64,000 nt of DNA from Hyphomicrobiales bacterium (GTDB lineage: Bacteria; Pseudomonadota; Alphaproteobacteria; Rhizobiales; Rhizobiaceae). Below the pieces are notes generated by a model. The model made no database searches. It worked only from the letters and a program-made list of their open reading frames with translations, and was not told the DNA's origin. The stretch lies in the NCBI GenBank assembly GCA_900473795.1, contig UCMT01000021.1, positions 62,001-126,000 on the forward strand, written 5' to 3'. The translations under genes were made by a program, and so were the position numbers. Positions 16,269 to 25,494 of the stretch are shown here, piece by piece (positions within the stretch are counted from its first letter, which is position 1; each line of letters opens with the position of its first letter).

Positions 16269-17485
16269 ACGAGACGCCAAAACTGAATTCGTTTCGATCG
16301 GGTCCCGACGAGGATGGCCGCTTCGGCATTTTCGGTGGCCGCTTCGTTGCCGAAACCCTGATGCCGCTGATCCTCGACCTGCAGGACGAGTGGAACAAGG
16401 CCAAGACAGATCCGGAATTCCAGGCGGAACTGAAGCATCTCGGCGCCCACTATATCGGCCGGCCGAGCCCGCTCTATTTCGCCGAGCGGCTGACCGAGCA
16501 TCTCGGCGGCGCCAAGATCTATTTCAAGCGCGAGGAGCTGAACCACACCGGCTCGCACAAGATCAACAATTGCATCGGCCAGATCCTGCTTGCCAAGCGC
16601 ATGGGCAAGACCCGCATCATCGCCGAAACCGGTGCCGGACAGCATGGCGTCGCCTCGGCAACGGTTGCTGCGCGCTTCGGCCTTCCCTGCGTCGTCTACA
16701 TGGGCGCGACCGATGTCGAGCGCCAGGCGCCGAACGTGTTCCGTATGAAGCTGCTCGGTGCCGAGGTGAAGCCGGTGACCGCTGGCTCGGGCACGCTGAA
16801 GGACGCGATGAACGAAGCGTTGCGCGACTGGGTCACCAATGTCGACAGCACCTACTATCTGATCGGCACGGCCGCCGGCCCGCATCCCTATCCGGAACTC
16901 GTCCGCGACTTCCAGTCGGTCATCGGCACCGAAGCGCGCGAACAGATGCTCGAGGCCGAAGGCCGGCTGCCCGATCTGGTCATCGCGGCCGTTGGCGGCG
17001 GATCGAACGCGATCGGCATTTTCCATCCGTTCCTCGACGATGAATCGGTGAGGATCGTTGGCGTCGAAGCAGGCGGCAAAGGCCTGGAAGGCGACGAGCA
17101 TTGCGCCTCGATCACCGCGGGTTCGCCGGGCGTGCTGCATGGCAATCGCACCTATCTGCTGCAGGACGGCGACGGGCAGATCAAGGAAGGTCATTCCATT
17201 TCGGCCGGTCTCGACTATCCGGGCATCGGTCCGGAGCATTCCTGGCTCGCCGATATCGGCCGCGCCGAATATGTGCCGATCATGGACCATGAGGCACTTG
17301 AGGCATTCCAGCTGTTGACCCGCCTCGAGGGCATCATTCCGGCGCTGGAGCCGAGCCACGCCATCGCTGAAGTGATCAAGCGCGCCCCGAAAATGGGCAA
17401 GGACGAAATCATCCTGATGAACCTCTCCGGTCGCGGCGACAAGGACATCTTCACCGTCGGCAAGATTCTGGGTATGGGGCTGTAA
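16265..17485 (+). CDS. trpB: Tryptophan synthase beta chain
   Basis: 406 residues. The PLP lysine lies in HTGSHKINN; the phosphate-binding loop is GGGSNAIG and the glutamate loop [10 protein letters not shown] is intact. It condenses indole with serine. The start is a GTG overlapping the trpF stop, with GGGAGAAGC upstream. Four bases separate it from trpA, with which it forms the alpha2-beta2 complex that channels indole. Confidence 0.97.
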   Translation: MNETPKLNSFRSGPDEDGRFGIFGGRFVAETLMPLILDLQDEWNKAKTDPEFQAELKHLGAHYIGRPSPLYFAERLTEHLGGAKIYFKREELNHTGSHKINNCIGQILLAKRMGKTRIIAETGAGQHGVASATVAARFGLPCVVYMGATDVERQAPNVFRMKLLGAEVKPVTAGSGTLKDAMNEALRDWVTNVDSTYYLIGTAAGPHPYPELVRDFQSVIGTEAREQMLEAEGRLPDLVIAAVGGGSNAIGIFHPFLDDESVRIVGVEAGGKGLEGDEHCASITAGSPGVLHGNRTYLLQDGDGQIKEGHSISAGLDYPGIGPEHSWLADIGRAEYVPIMDHEALEAFQLLTRLEGIIPALEPSHAIAEVIKRAPKMGKDEIILMNLSGRGDKDIFTVGKILGMGL

Positions 17486-17489
17486 GAGC

Positions 17490-18329
17490 ATGACCGCACG
17501 CATGGACAAACGATTTGCCGATCTTGCTGCCGAAGGCCGCCCGGCGCTCGTCACCTATTTCATGGGTGGAGACCCGGATTTCGAGACGTCGCTGGCGATC
17601 ATGAAGGCGCTGCCGTCTGCCGGTGCCGACATCATCGAACTCGGCATGCCCTTTTCCGACCCGATGGCCGATGGCCCGGCGATCCAACTCGCTGGTCAGC
17701 GGGCCTTGAAGGGTGGACAGACGCTGGCAAAGACGCTGGAAATCGCCCGCCGTTTCCGCGCAGACGACCAGCATACGCCCATCGTCATGATGGGCTATTA
17801 CAATCCGATCTATATCTACGGCGTCGAGCGCTTCCTCGACGATGCGCTGGACGCAGGCATTGACGGCCTGATCGTCGTCGATCTGCCGCCGGAAATGGAT
17901 GATGAACTCTGCATCCCCGCGCTGAAGAAGGATATCAACTTCATCCGGCTGGCGACCCCGACCACGGACGACAAGCGGTTGCCCAAGGTTCTCGAAAACA
18001 CCTCCGGTTTCGTCTATTATGTCTCGATGAACGGCATTACCGGGTCGGCCCTGCCGGACCCGTCCGTTGTCGGCGGCGCCGTGCAGCGGATCAAGGGCCA
18101 CACGCAACTGCCGGTCTGCGTTGGTTTCGGCGTCAAGACAGCCGAACATGCGCGCGCGATCGGCGCCTCGGCCGACGGTGTGGTCGTCGGCACCGCCATC
18201 GTCAATCAGGTGGCATCCAGCCTGACCGAAGACGGAAAATCGACAGGGGCGACGGTGCCGGGCGTGGAAGCCCTGGTGCGCGGCCTTTCCGCCGGCGTTC
18301 GCTCCGCACGACTTGTCGCGGCCGAATAA
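17490..18329 (+). CDS. trpA: Tryptophan synthase alpha chain
   Basis: 279 residues. The catalytic Glu and Asp lie in [18 protein letters not shown]; the flexible loop and phosphate site are in [10 protein letters not shown] and [15 protein letters not shown]. It splits indole-3-glycerol phosphate to indole for TrpB. The ATG is 4 bp after the trpB stop. accD follows after about 50 bp in the same direction, a conserved order in Rhizobiales, so trpFBA-accD-folC may be read together. Confidence 0.97.
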   Translation: MTARMDKRFADLAAEGRPALVTYFMGGDPDFETSLAIMKALPSAGADIIELGMPFSDPMADGPAIQLAGQRALKGGQTLAKTLEIARRFRADDQHTPIVMMGYYNPIYIYGVERFLDDALDAGIDGLIVVDLPPEMDDELCIPALKKDINFIRLATPTTDDKRLPKVLENTSGFVYYVSMNGITGSALPDPSVVGGAVQRIKGHTQLPVCVGFGVKTAEHARAIGASADGVVVGTAIVNQVASSLTEDGKSTGATVPGVEALVRGLSAGVRSARLVAAE

Positions 18330-18379
18330 TTGCCCACATTATGGGGCAGGACCGGTTTTAAATATTCAGGAGTTTGGAT

Positions 18380-19300
18380 TTGAACTGGATCACGAATTAC
18401 GTTCGACCGAAGATCAACTCGATGCTCGGCCGCCGGGAAGTTCCGGAAAATCTCTGGATCAAGTGCCCGGAAACCGGCGAGATGGTGTTTCACCGCGATC
18501 TCGAGGAGAACAAATGGGTCATTCCCGCTTCCGGCTTCCATATGAAGATGCCGGCCAAGGCGCGGTTGAAGGACCTGTTCGACGACGGCGTCTATGAGGC
18601 CTTGGCGCAGCCCAAGGTGGCGCAGGACCCGCTGAAGTTCCGTGATTCCAAGAAGTATGTCGACCGCCTGCGCGACAGCCGCGTGAAGACGGACCTCGAA
18701 GACACGATCGTGGCCGGTCTCGGCCGCGTCCAGGGCGTCAAGCTGGTCGGTGTCGTGCATGAATTCAACTTCATGGGCGGTTCGCTCGGCATGGCAGCCG
18801 GCGAAGCGATCATCAAGGCCTTCGAAAAGGCGATTTCAGAAAAATGCCCGCTGGTGATCTTCCCGGCATCGGGCGGCGCGCGCATGCAGGAAGGCATCCT
18901 GTCGCTGATGCAGCTGCCGCGGACCACCGTGGCCGTGCAGATGCTGAAAGAGGCCGGGCTTCCCTATATTGTCGTTCTGACCAATCCGACCACCGGCGGC
19001 GTCACGGCCTCCTATGCGATGCTTGGCGACCTGCACCTGGCAGAACCGGGCGCCGAAATCTGCTTTGCCGGCAAGCGCGTGATCGAACAGACTATTCGCG
19101 AGAAGCTGCCCGAGGGCTTCCAGACGTCGGAATATCTGATGGAGCACGGCATGGTCGACATGGTGGTCAAGCGCCACGATATCCCGACAACGCTCGCCCG
19201 CGTCCTGAAAATCCTGATGAAGAAGCCGATGGATGCTGCCAAGTTGAATGGCAGCACGCCTCTGGCCGCCCTGCCGATTGCGGCTGCGGCCAGCGTTTAA
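18380..19300 (+). CDS. accD: Acetyl-CoA carboxylase carboxyltransferase subunit beta
   Basis: 306 residues from a TTG start. Two TTG codons are in frame (18374 and 18380); the second is preferred since it has AGGAG at 18368-18372 with 7-nt spacing and gives [16 protein letters not shown], the usual rhizobial N-terminus. The crotonase-fold core contains [42 protein letters not shown]. With AccA it transfers the carboxyl group to acetyl-CoA at the first step of fatty-acid synthesis. The N-terminal zinc ribbon of E. coli AccD needs four cysteines, but here only one remains ([15 protein letters not shown]). Confidence 0.94.
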   Translation: MNWITNYVRPKINSMLGRREVPENLWIKCPETGEMVFHRDLEENKWVIPASGFHMKMPAKARLKDLFDDGVYEALAQPKVAQDPLKFRDSKKYVDRLRDSRVKTDLEDTIVAGLGRVQGVKLVGVVHEFNFMGGSLGMAAGEAIIKAFEKAISEKCPLVIFPASGGARMQEGILSLMQLPRTTVAVQMLKEAGLPYIVVLTNPTTGGVTASYAMLGDLHLAEPGAEICFAGKRVIEQTIREKLPEGFQTSEYLMEHGMVDMVVKRHDIPTTLARVLKILMKKPMDAAKLNGSTPLAALPIAAAASV

Positions 19301-19409
19301 GGACTCCCCTGCGTTCACTGCGCAGGCGGATGTTGAGACTTTGAGTTTGTAGCGTTCTCGGCTCGCTCGATGGCGTGCAGCGCTCTAACGGCGGTTTGCA
19401 GGAGCGGTG

Positions 19410-20753
19410 ATGACGACAGCGCATGTCAGCGAGGCGGGGCAGGAGATCGACAAGCTTCTGGCCCTTCATCCCAAGGGCTTCGATCTGTCGCTCGACCGGA
19501 TCACGCGGCTGCTCGAGGTGCTCGGCAATCCGCAGGACCGGCTGCCGCCGGTCATCCATGTGGCCGGCACCAACGGCAAGGGGTCGGTGACGGCCTTTTC
19601 GCGGGCCATTCTCGAGGCCGCCGGTTTGAGCGTCCACGTCCATACCTCGCCCCACCTCGTCAACTGGCACGAACGCTATCGCATCGGCAAAAAGGGCGGG
19701 CGCGGCGCGCTGGTGAGCGATGCCGTGCTGGCAGATGCGGTCCGCCGCGTGGCGGCAGCGAATGGCGGGCAGAAGATCACCGTTTTCGAGATCCTGACGG
19801 CCGTCACCTTCCTGCTTTTTGCCGAACACCCCGCGGATGTGGCGATCATCGAGGTCGGCCTCGGCGGCCGCTTCGATGCGACCAACGTCATCAAGGCGCC
19901 GGCCGTTTCCGTCATCATGCCGATCTCGCTCGACCATCAGGCCTATCTCGGTGACCGGGTCGAGCTGATCGCCGCGGAGAAGGCCGGCATCATGAAACGC
20001 GGTTGCCCGGTGGTGATCGGGCATCAGGAGGAAGACGCCGCGCGCGATGTCCTCGTAGCGACGGCCGAGCGCCTCAAATGCCCGGTTTCCGTCTATGGCC
20101 AGGATTTCATGGCGCATGAGGAATACGGCCGCCTGATCTACCAGGACGAGGTCGGGCTCGCGGACCTGCCGCTGCCGCGCCTGCCGGGCCGCCATCAGCA
20201 TGCCAATGCCGCCGCCGCAATCCGCGCCTGCCGGTCCGCCGGGTTTGATCTGACGGAAGGCGCGATCGAAACCGGACTGACGACTGTCGAATGGCCGGGC
20301 CGGCTCCAGCGCCTGACGGAAGGCAAGCTTGTTTCGCTTGCGCCGAAGCGCGCGGAGATCTGGGTCGATGGTGGACACAATCCCGGCGCGGGACAGGTCA
20401 TTGCCGAAACCATGGCCAATCTCGAGGAGCGCGACCCGCGTCCGCTGTTCCTGATCATCGGTATGATCAACACGAAGGATCCGGTCGGTTATTTCAAGGC
20501 GTTCCGGGGGTTGGCCGAACAGGTTTTCACTGTGCCGATTCGCGGCTCGGATGCCGGGATCGATGCGGTGGCGCTGGCTGGCGACGCCGGCGAGGCCGGT
20601 TTCGAGGCGACACCGCTCGAGACGGTGGCGCAGGCCTTGGCGACCATCAGTGAGCTGTTTTCCGGCGATCCGGCATCTCCGCGCATCCTGATCGGCGGTT
20701 CACTCTATCTGGTCGGCGACGTCCTTGCCGACAACGGCACGCCGCCGCGGTGA
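19410..20753 (+). CDS. folC: Folylpolyglutamate synthase / dihydrofolate synthase
   Basis: 447 residues. HVAGTNGKGSVTAFSRAIL carries the P-loop; TSPHLVNWHERYRI, EVGLGGRFDATNV, SLDHQAYLG and DGGHNPGAG are Mur-ligase-type FolC motifs. It adds glutamate to dihydropteroate and to folates with ATP. The ATG at 19410 has GGAG 5 nt upstream; a GTG directly before it is less likely. It follows accD by 110 bp and precedes a GNAT gene by 46 bp. Confidence 0.94.
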   Translation: MTTAHVSEAGQEIDKLLALHPKGFDLSLDRITRLLEVLGNPQDRLPPVIHVAGTNGKGSVTAFSRAILEAAGLSVHVHTSPHLVNWHERYRIGKKGGRGALVSDAVLADAVRRVAAANGGQKITVFEILTAVTFLLFAEHPADVAIIEVGLGGRFDATNVIKAPAVSVIMPISLDHQAYLGDRVELIAAEKAGIMKRGCPVVIGHQEEDAARDVLVATAERLKCPVSVYGQDFMAHEEYGRLIYQDEVGLADLPLPRLPGRHQHANAAAAIRACRSAGFDLTEGAIETGLTTVEWPGRLQRLTEGKLVSLAPKRAEIWVDGGHNPGAGQVIAETMANLEERDPRPLFLIIGMINTKDPVGYFKAFRGLAEQVFTVPIRGSDAGIDAVALAGDAGEAGFEATPLETVAQALATISELFSGDPASPRILIGGSLYLVGDVLADNGTPPR

Positions 20754-20799
20754 TTTCCGATGGCCGCGAGGTCTATTCGGCTGGGAAGAAGGCAAGCGA

Positions 20800-21432
20800 A
20801 TGAACACCAATCCTGCATTGCCGATGGGCTATTCACCGGTCCCGCCGGGCAAGATCGCCAACGCGGTCACGTTCCTGGAGATGCGCGAGCCGCCGGAAAA
20901 GATCACGGCCACCGACACGCCCCTGACGCTGGTGCGCGTCACCTCCTCGGATCTGAAACACTATCGACGGCTGTTTCGGCTGATCGGCGAGGACTGGATG
21001 TGGGTGTCTCGTCTTGAGATGGACGATGATGCGGTGCGGGCAATCCTCTCCGATCCCGCCGTCGAGGTGTATGCACTGCAGGACGGGGACCGACAGATCG
21101 GCCTGCTGGAGCTCGACTTTCGCGTGCCGGGCGAATGCGAGCTTGTCTTTTTCGGCCTGGCCAGGGACGCGATTGGCAAGGGTGTCGGCCGCTTTCTCAT
21201 GAACGAGGCGATCGCCAAGGCTTGGGCGCCACCGATTGATCGTTTCTGGCTGCATACGTGCCACTTCGATCACCCCGCCGCCCTCGCATTTTACCAGCGA
21301 TCGGGGTTTACGCCCTATGCCCTGATGGTCGAGGTCCATGACGATCCGCGCCTGACGGGTCTGCTGCCAAAGACGGCAGCACCCCATGTGCCGCTGTTGG
21401 ACATGCCGCGCCACGACGGTGCGACGGGGTAG
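20800..21432 (+). CDS. GNAT family N-acetyltransferase
   Basis: 210 residues. The acetyl-CoA fold shows LVFFGLARDAIGKGVGRFLMNEAI (strand 4 and the pyrophosphate loop, a Q/RxxGxG/A variant reading AIGKGVG) and the following WLHTCHFDHPAALAFYQRSGF. The substrate is unknown. The start is the ATG at 20800, after GAAGAAGG; the N-terminal 40 residues are not part of the GNAT fold. It follows folC and ends at a bidirectional terminator facing trxA. Confidence 0.8.
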   Translation: MNTNPALPMGYSPVPPGKIANAVTFLEMREPPEKITATDTPLTLVRVTSSDLKHYRRLFRLIGEDWMWVSRLEMDDDAVRAILSDPAVEVYALQDGDRQIGLLELDFRVPGECELVFFGLARDAIGKGVGRFLMNEAIAKAWAPPIDRFWLHTCHFDHPAALAFYQRSGFTPYALMVEVHDDPRLTGLLPKTAAPHVPLLDMPRHDGATG

Positions 21433-21462
21433 AACGCCTCAGCGGCACCCGTCGCACAGCCC

Positions 21463-21493
21463 GCAAAAAAAAAGCCCGGTTTCCCGGGCTTTT
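21463..21493. terminator. Bidirectional terminator between the GNAT gene and trxA
   Basis: AAAGCCCGG (21471-21479) pairs with CCGGGCTTT (21484-21492) over a 4-nt loop. An A-run (21465-21473) on one side and a T-run on the other make it work for both convergent genes. Confidence 0.85.
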
Positions 21494-21516
21494 CAAGTGC
21501 ATTCCAGAATCAGGAC

Positions 21517-21840
21517 TTAAGCGGCTGCGTTGGAAATCCAGGACGACAGCGCGGTCTTCGGAGCGGCGCCGACCTTGATGTCGGAGACTTCGCCGGCCTT
21601 GAACATGGCGAGCGTCGGAATGGAGCGCACGCCGTACTGGGCGGCGATTTCCGGGTTCTCGTCGATGTTGACCTTGGCGACTTTCACCTTGCCGGCGAGT
21701 TCAACGGAGAGTTCTTCGAGGCTCGGAGCGATCATCTTGCAGGGGCCGCACCATTCGGCCCAGAAATCCACGATGACCGGCTCGGCGGCATTCAGCACTT
21801 CATCCTGAAAATTGGAGGTATCGACTTTTACGGTAGCCAT
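21517..21840 (-). CDS. trxA: Thioredoxin
   Basis: 107 residues with the active site [13 protein letters not shown] (Cys31, Cys34) and the cis-proline region [10 protein letters not shown]. It is the general cytoplasmic protein disulfide reductant. It lies 87 bp downstream of addA on the same strand, an order conserved in Rhizobiaceae, and may be read both from its own promoter and with addAB. AGGAGCAGCCT precedes the ATG. Confidence 0.97.
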   Translation of the reverse strand: MATVKVDTSNFQDEVLNAAEPVIVDFWAEWCGPCKMIAPSLEELSVELAGKVKVAKVNIDENPEIAAQYGVRSIPTLAMFKAGEVSDIKVGAAPKTALSSWISNAAA

Positions 21841-21927
21841 AGGCTGCTCCTTGTTTCGAAATCGGCGTTCTTCGAACGGTTGGTCAAGATGTGATAGCGG
21901 AACGCATCTTTTTCAATATTCGGTATC

Positions 21928-24900
21928 TCACTTCTTCGAGAGCTCCACAAGGCTCCTGTCCAGCATCTCCTCCGGCAAAGTCAGTACCGCCGGGCCTTCC
22001 GTATAGATCAGCGCGCATTGGAAGAGGTGATCGGGATAGAGCGGTGCGAGAAGGGCGCGATAGATCGCCAGCTGCGCCTTGTACACGAAGGGTACGTCTT
22101 CCGGCGAGGCGGGAACCTTCCGGTTGGTCTTGAAATCGGCAAGAATGACCGTCCTGCCGGAGACTGCGAGCCGATCGATGCGGCCGGAAACGGCGAAATC
22201 GCGCGTCCCGAGCTTCAACGTCCCCATCACCGACACTTCGGCGCGGCTCGTGTCGGAAAACAGTGCGGCGAGTTCCGGATGTTCGATCACGCTCAGGACC
22301 GAAGCCGTCAGCGCCTGCCGCTCGCTTGCGGACCAGCGGGGCACGGAGCGAGCCAGATAGCGCTCGGCGGCGGCCAGCCGTTCCGCGGGCGCGATCGACG
22401 GCAACACCTGCAGGAACCGGTGCAGGATCGCGCCACGCAGCAGCGAGCGATTGGGGCCAACTTTTTGCGAGAACAGCGCCGAACCGACAATTGTACCGGA
22501 ATCGTCCTCGTCAATAACGGCGCCCGCACCGGAAGGGCTCAAGGGGCGTGGCAGGTGGCGTTGCGGGGGCAAGGGCTGCAGAAGGGTGGCAGGCAAACGC
22601 GCCGGGCGGGCGTCTGCGGCTTCCTTGCCGGCATCCTGCGTCTTCAGGTCGCGCGTGACGGAGGACGTTTGCCACGAATAGCCCGTCCATTCCTGATTGC
22701 CTGCGGCGAAGGTCCGGGGTGTGCTGCGACCGAGTTCGTCGCCGGCCAGGCTGGTCGTGACCATGGCATGCCAGCTTTCGGGATTGGCCCGTTTGCCCTG
22801 ATAGCCGCAGACGATCAGCCGGTCGGCGGCTCGCGTCATGCCGACATAAAGAAGCCGGCGATATTCCTCTTCGGCCGCAATCTTCAGCCGAGCGGTATCC
22901 GCGTCGATCAAGGTGTTGGACGCAGCACCCGGGGGCCGCCAGACGGGGAGCGGATTGTCAGTCTTGTGATCGTCCGGCTGGATCAGCCGAAGGCCGGAGA
23001 CATGCTGCGAATTGAAGGCCTTGCCGCCGCCATCGACCAGGAACACCACCGGCGCCTCCAGCCCCTTGGCGGCATGCACGGTCATGATGCGCACTTCGTT
23101 GCGTTCCTTGTCCTGCTCGCGCTTGACCGTCGGCGCTTCCATCTCGAGACCCGAAATGAAGGCCTGCAGGCCCGGCAGCCCGTTTTTCTCGTGATCGAGC
23201 GCAAAGGTCAGGAATTCGTCGAGGATATCGCTGACCTCGGTTCCGAGCCGGCCGAGGAACGCGGCGCGGCCGCCGTCATGGCCGAGGATACGGGCGTAGA
23301 AATCATGGACAGGCAGGGTGCGCGACAATGCCCTGTACCGCTGCAGCTTTTGCAGAGGCGCATTGTAGCGGCTCGCCTCGTCGTCACCGCATTCCTGCAG
23401 CCGTTGCCAGATGCTGACCGAGAGGGGGCGGTCGACCGCCAGATCCCGGATGTCGTCTTCACTCAGATTGAACAACGGGCTCTTGAGCACGGCGGCGAGC
23501 GAAAGGTCGTCCTGCGGCAGGAGCACGAAGCGTCCGAGAGCCATCAGGTCCTGCACGGCGATATGGTTGGTGAGAACCAGCCGGTCGGCCCCGGCAACCG
23601 GGATGTTGCGGCGCGTCTTCAAGGCCCGGGTGAGCGCGTTGACGAAGGCATCGCGCTTGCGCACGAGGACGATGACGTCGCCCGGCTGCATCGGCCGCTT
23701 GACGCCCTTTTCGATCACCGTTTCCTTGCCGATCCAGTCGGCAAGCACGGCGGCGATGCGTTGGGCAAGAATATTAGCCGGCGCATCCTCGGGCGTCGCA
23801 TCAAAGGCTGCGGTCCAGTCGTCCTCTTGAATGCTGTCGGCCGGTGCGATCGCATCCCAGACCTCGACCAGACCGGGATGACCGATGCGGTTGGACGCAT
23901 GCACGACTGCATCGCGCCGGGCGCTGAGGCCCCGTGCGTGCAGCGGATTTTCAAACACCGTATCGACGGCAGACAGGACATCCTCGGTCGAGCGGAAGGA
24001 GAGCTGCAGCCGGATCGGGCTGAAGGCCCGGCCACTGTCACGGACGCGCTTCTCCGTCTCGATGCTCTCGTCGGAGAAGCGCTCCGGTCGGGCGCCCTGG
24101 AAGGAGTAGATCGATTGCTTCTCGTCGCCGACGGCAAACATCGTGCGATTGTCGCTGCGGGCTGTTTCGCCGGAGAAGAAATCCTTCGCCAGCGACTGGA
24201 TGATGATCCACTGCACGGGGCTCGTATCCTGCGCCTCATCGACGAGAATGTGGTCGATGCCCTGATCGAGCTTGTAGTGGACCCACGCGCTGACATCGCC
24301 GCGCGACAGCAGCGCCGCCGTGCGGTTGATCAGGTCGTCGAAATCGAGCTGGCTGCGGCTTTTCTTGATGTCCTCGTAGTCGGCGTTCAACCGGTCTGCG
24401 AGCGTGAGAGCTGCATTCGTCGCCTCGAACATTTCAAGGAGACTAAGGCGGTCCATGGACGCGGTGATGTGTTCGCGCGCGGCAAGGACCAGCGGTTCAA
24501 GATCGGGCGCCTTGTCGCGGATCGGCTTCGACAGGAAGGCCGGTTCCGCCCTCAACTTGCCCCCCTGGGTATAGAAAAGGTCCCTGAGTGCGTTGAAGCG
24601 CTGCAGCGGATCCGCGAGTTTTGCGACGGCACGCAGGCCCTCGGCGAACTCCGCAACCTTCGCCCCGCCGGCCGAAAGCGCGATGCCGACGTAGCGCTCA
24701 AGCGCTGCGCCGTTCAGACCCTTCAACGGCCAGAATCCGGCTATCGCTGTTTCCGATGTTTCGTCCGGCGCGAGATCGAGCGCTGCTCGCAGCGCCGGGT
24801 CGATGCCACCCTTGAGATTGGCATCCTCCAGAAATGCCTGGATCGCCGTGCGGTTGGCGACAATCGCCGACAGCAGCTTTTCAAGCCCGGTATCGTCGGC

Positions 24901-25494
24901 AAGGTCGAGAACCGTTGCAAAAGCTTCCGTCAGCTCGCGGTCGTCCTCGGTTGCGGTAGCGGTCAGAAGCGCGCGACGGGCATCGGCGAGCAGCGTCGCC
25001 GAAGCGCGGTCGTCCAGTACCGAGAAATGGCCGGCGACATTGGCTTCCAGCGGAAACTGGTGCAGCAGCGCCTCGCAGAAGGCGTGGATCGTCTGGATCT
25101 TCAGCCCGCCCGGCGTCTCCAGCGCCCGGGCAAACAGGCGCCGCGCTTCCTGGCGCTTCAGCAGATCGGGCTTTTCGCCCTCGATTGCTGTAATGCGATC
25201 ATCCAGCGCTTCGTCGTCGAGCGTCACCCACTCGGCCAACCGCTCGAAGACGCGGTTGGACATTTCCGACGCGGCAGCCTTCGTGTAGGTCAGGCAGAGA
25301 ATGGCAGACGGGCGGCAGCCGGACAACAGAAGCCGGATAACGCGCTGCGTCAGCACATGCGTCTTGCCCGAGCCGGCATTGGCCGCCACCCAGGCGGAGC
25401 GGCCTGGATCGGAGGCGAGCGCCTGCTTGGCCGATGTCCAGTCGAGCCAGCCCTGAGGCGAGGGTTCGAGAGGACCGAAATGGTCATCCCTCAT
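21928..25494 (-). CDS. addA: Double-strand break repair helicase/nuclease AddA
   Basis: 1188 residues. UvrD-type helicase: Walker A VAANAGSGKTHVLTQRV near residue 35, LDFDDLINR, ILVDEAQDTSP (Walker B), GDEKQSIYSFQGA, VRIMTVHAAKGLEAPVVF; the C-terminal RecB-like nuclease has VILADFKTNRKVP. With AddB it resects double-strand ends before RecA loading. The ATG at 25494 is chosen because GGAGG lies 6 nt upstream; ATGs at 25500 and 25551 are badly placed. Its start overlaps the addB stop by 11 bp, giving translational coupling. Confidence 0.95.
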   Translation of the reverse strand: MRDDHFGPLEPSPQGWLDWTSAKQALASDPGRSAWVAANAGSGKTHVLTQRVIRLLLSGCRPSAILCLTYTKAAASEMSNRVFERLAEWVTLDDEALDDRITAIEGEKPDLLKRQEARRLFARALETPGGLKIQTIHAFCEALLHQFPLEANVAGHFSVLDDRASATLLADARRALLTATATEDDRELTEAFATVLDLADDTGLEKLLSAIVANRTAIQAFLEDANLKGGIDPALRAALDLAPDETSETAIAGFWPLKGLNGAALERYVGIALSAGGAKVAEFAEGLRAVAKLADPLQRFNALRDLFYTQGGKLRAEPAFLSKPIRDKAPDLEPLVLAAREHITASMDRLSLLEMFEATNAALTLADRLNADYEDIKKSRSQLDFDDLINRTAALLSRGDVSAWVHYKLDQGIDHILVDEAQDTSPVQWIIIQSLAKDFFSGETARSDNRTMFAVGDEKQSIYSFQGARPERFSDESIETEKRVRDSGRAFSPIRLQLSFRSTEDVLSAVDTVFENPLHARGLSARRDAVVHASNRIGHPGLVEVWDAIAPADSIQEDDWTAAFDATPEDAPANILAQRIAAVLADWIGKETVIEKGVKRPMQPGDVIVLVRKRDAFVNALTRALKTRRNIPVAGADRLVLTNHIAVQDLMALGRFVLLPQDDLSLAAVLKSPLFNLSEDDIRDLAVDRPLSVSIWQRLQECGDDEASRYNAPLQKLQRYRALSRTLPVHDFYARILGHDGGRAAFLGRLGTEVSDILDEFLTFALDHEKNGLPGLQAFISGLEMEAPTVKREQDKERNEVRIMTVHAAKGLEAPVVFLVDGGGKAFNSQHVSGLRLIQPDDHKTDNPLPVWRPPGAASNTLIDADTARLKIAAEEEYRRLLYVGMTRAADRLIVCGYQGKRANPESWHAMVTTSLAGDELGRSTPRTFAAGNQEWTGYSWQTSSVTRDLKTQDAGKEAADARPARLPATLLQPLPPQRHLPRPLSPSGAGAVIDEDDSGTIVGSALFSQKVGPNRSLLRGAILHRFLQVLPSIAPAERLAAAERYLARSVPRWSASERQALTASVLSVIEHPELAALFSDTSRAEVSVMGTLKLGTRDFAVSGRIDRLAVSGRTVILADFKTNRKVPASPEDVPFVYKAQLAIYRALLAPLYPDHLFQCALIYTEGPAVLTLPEEMLDRSLVELSKK

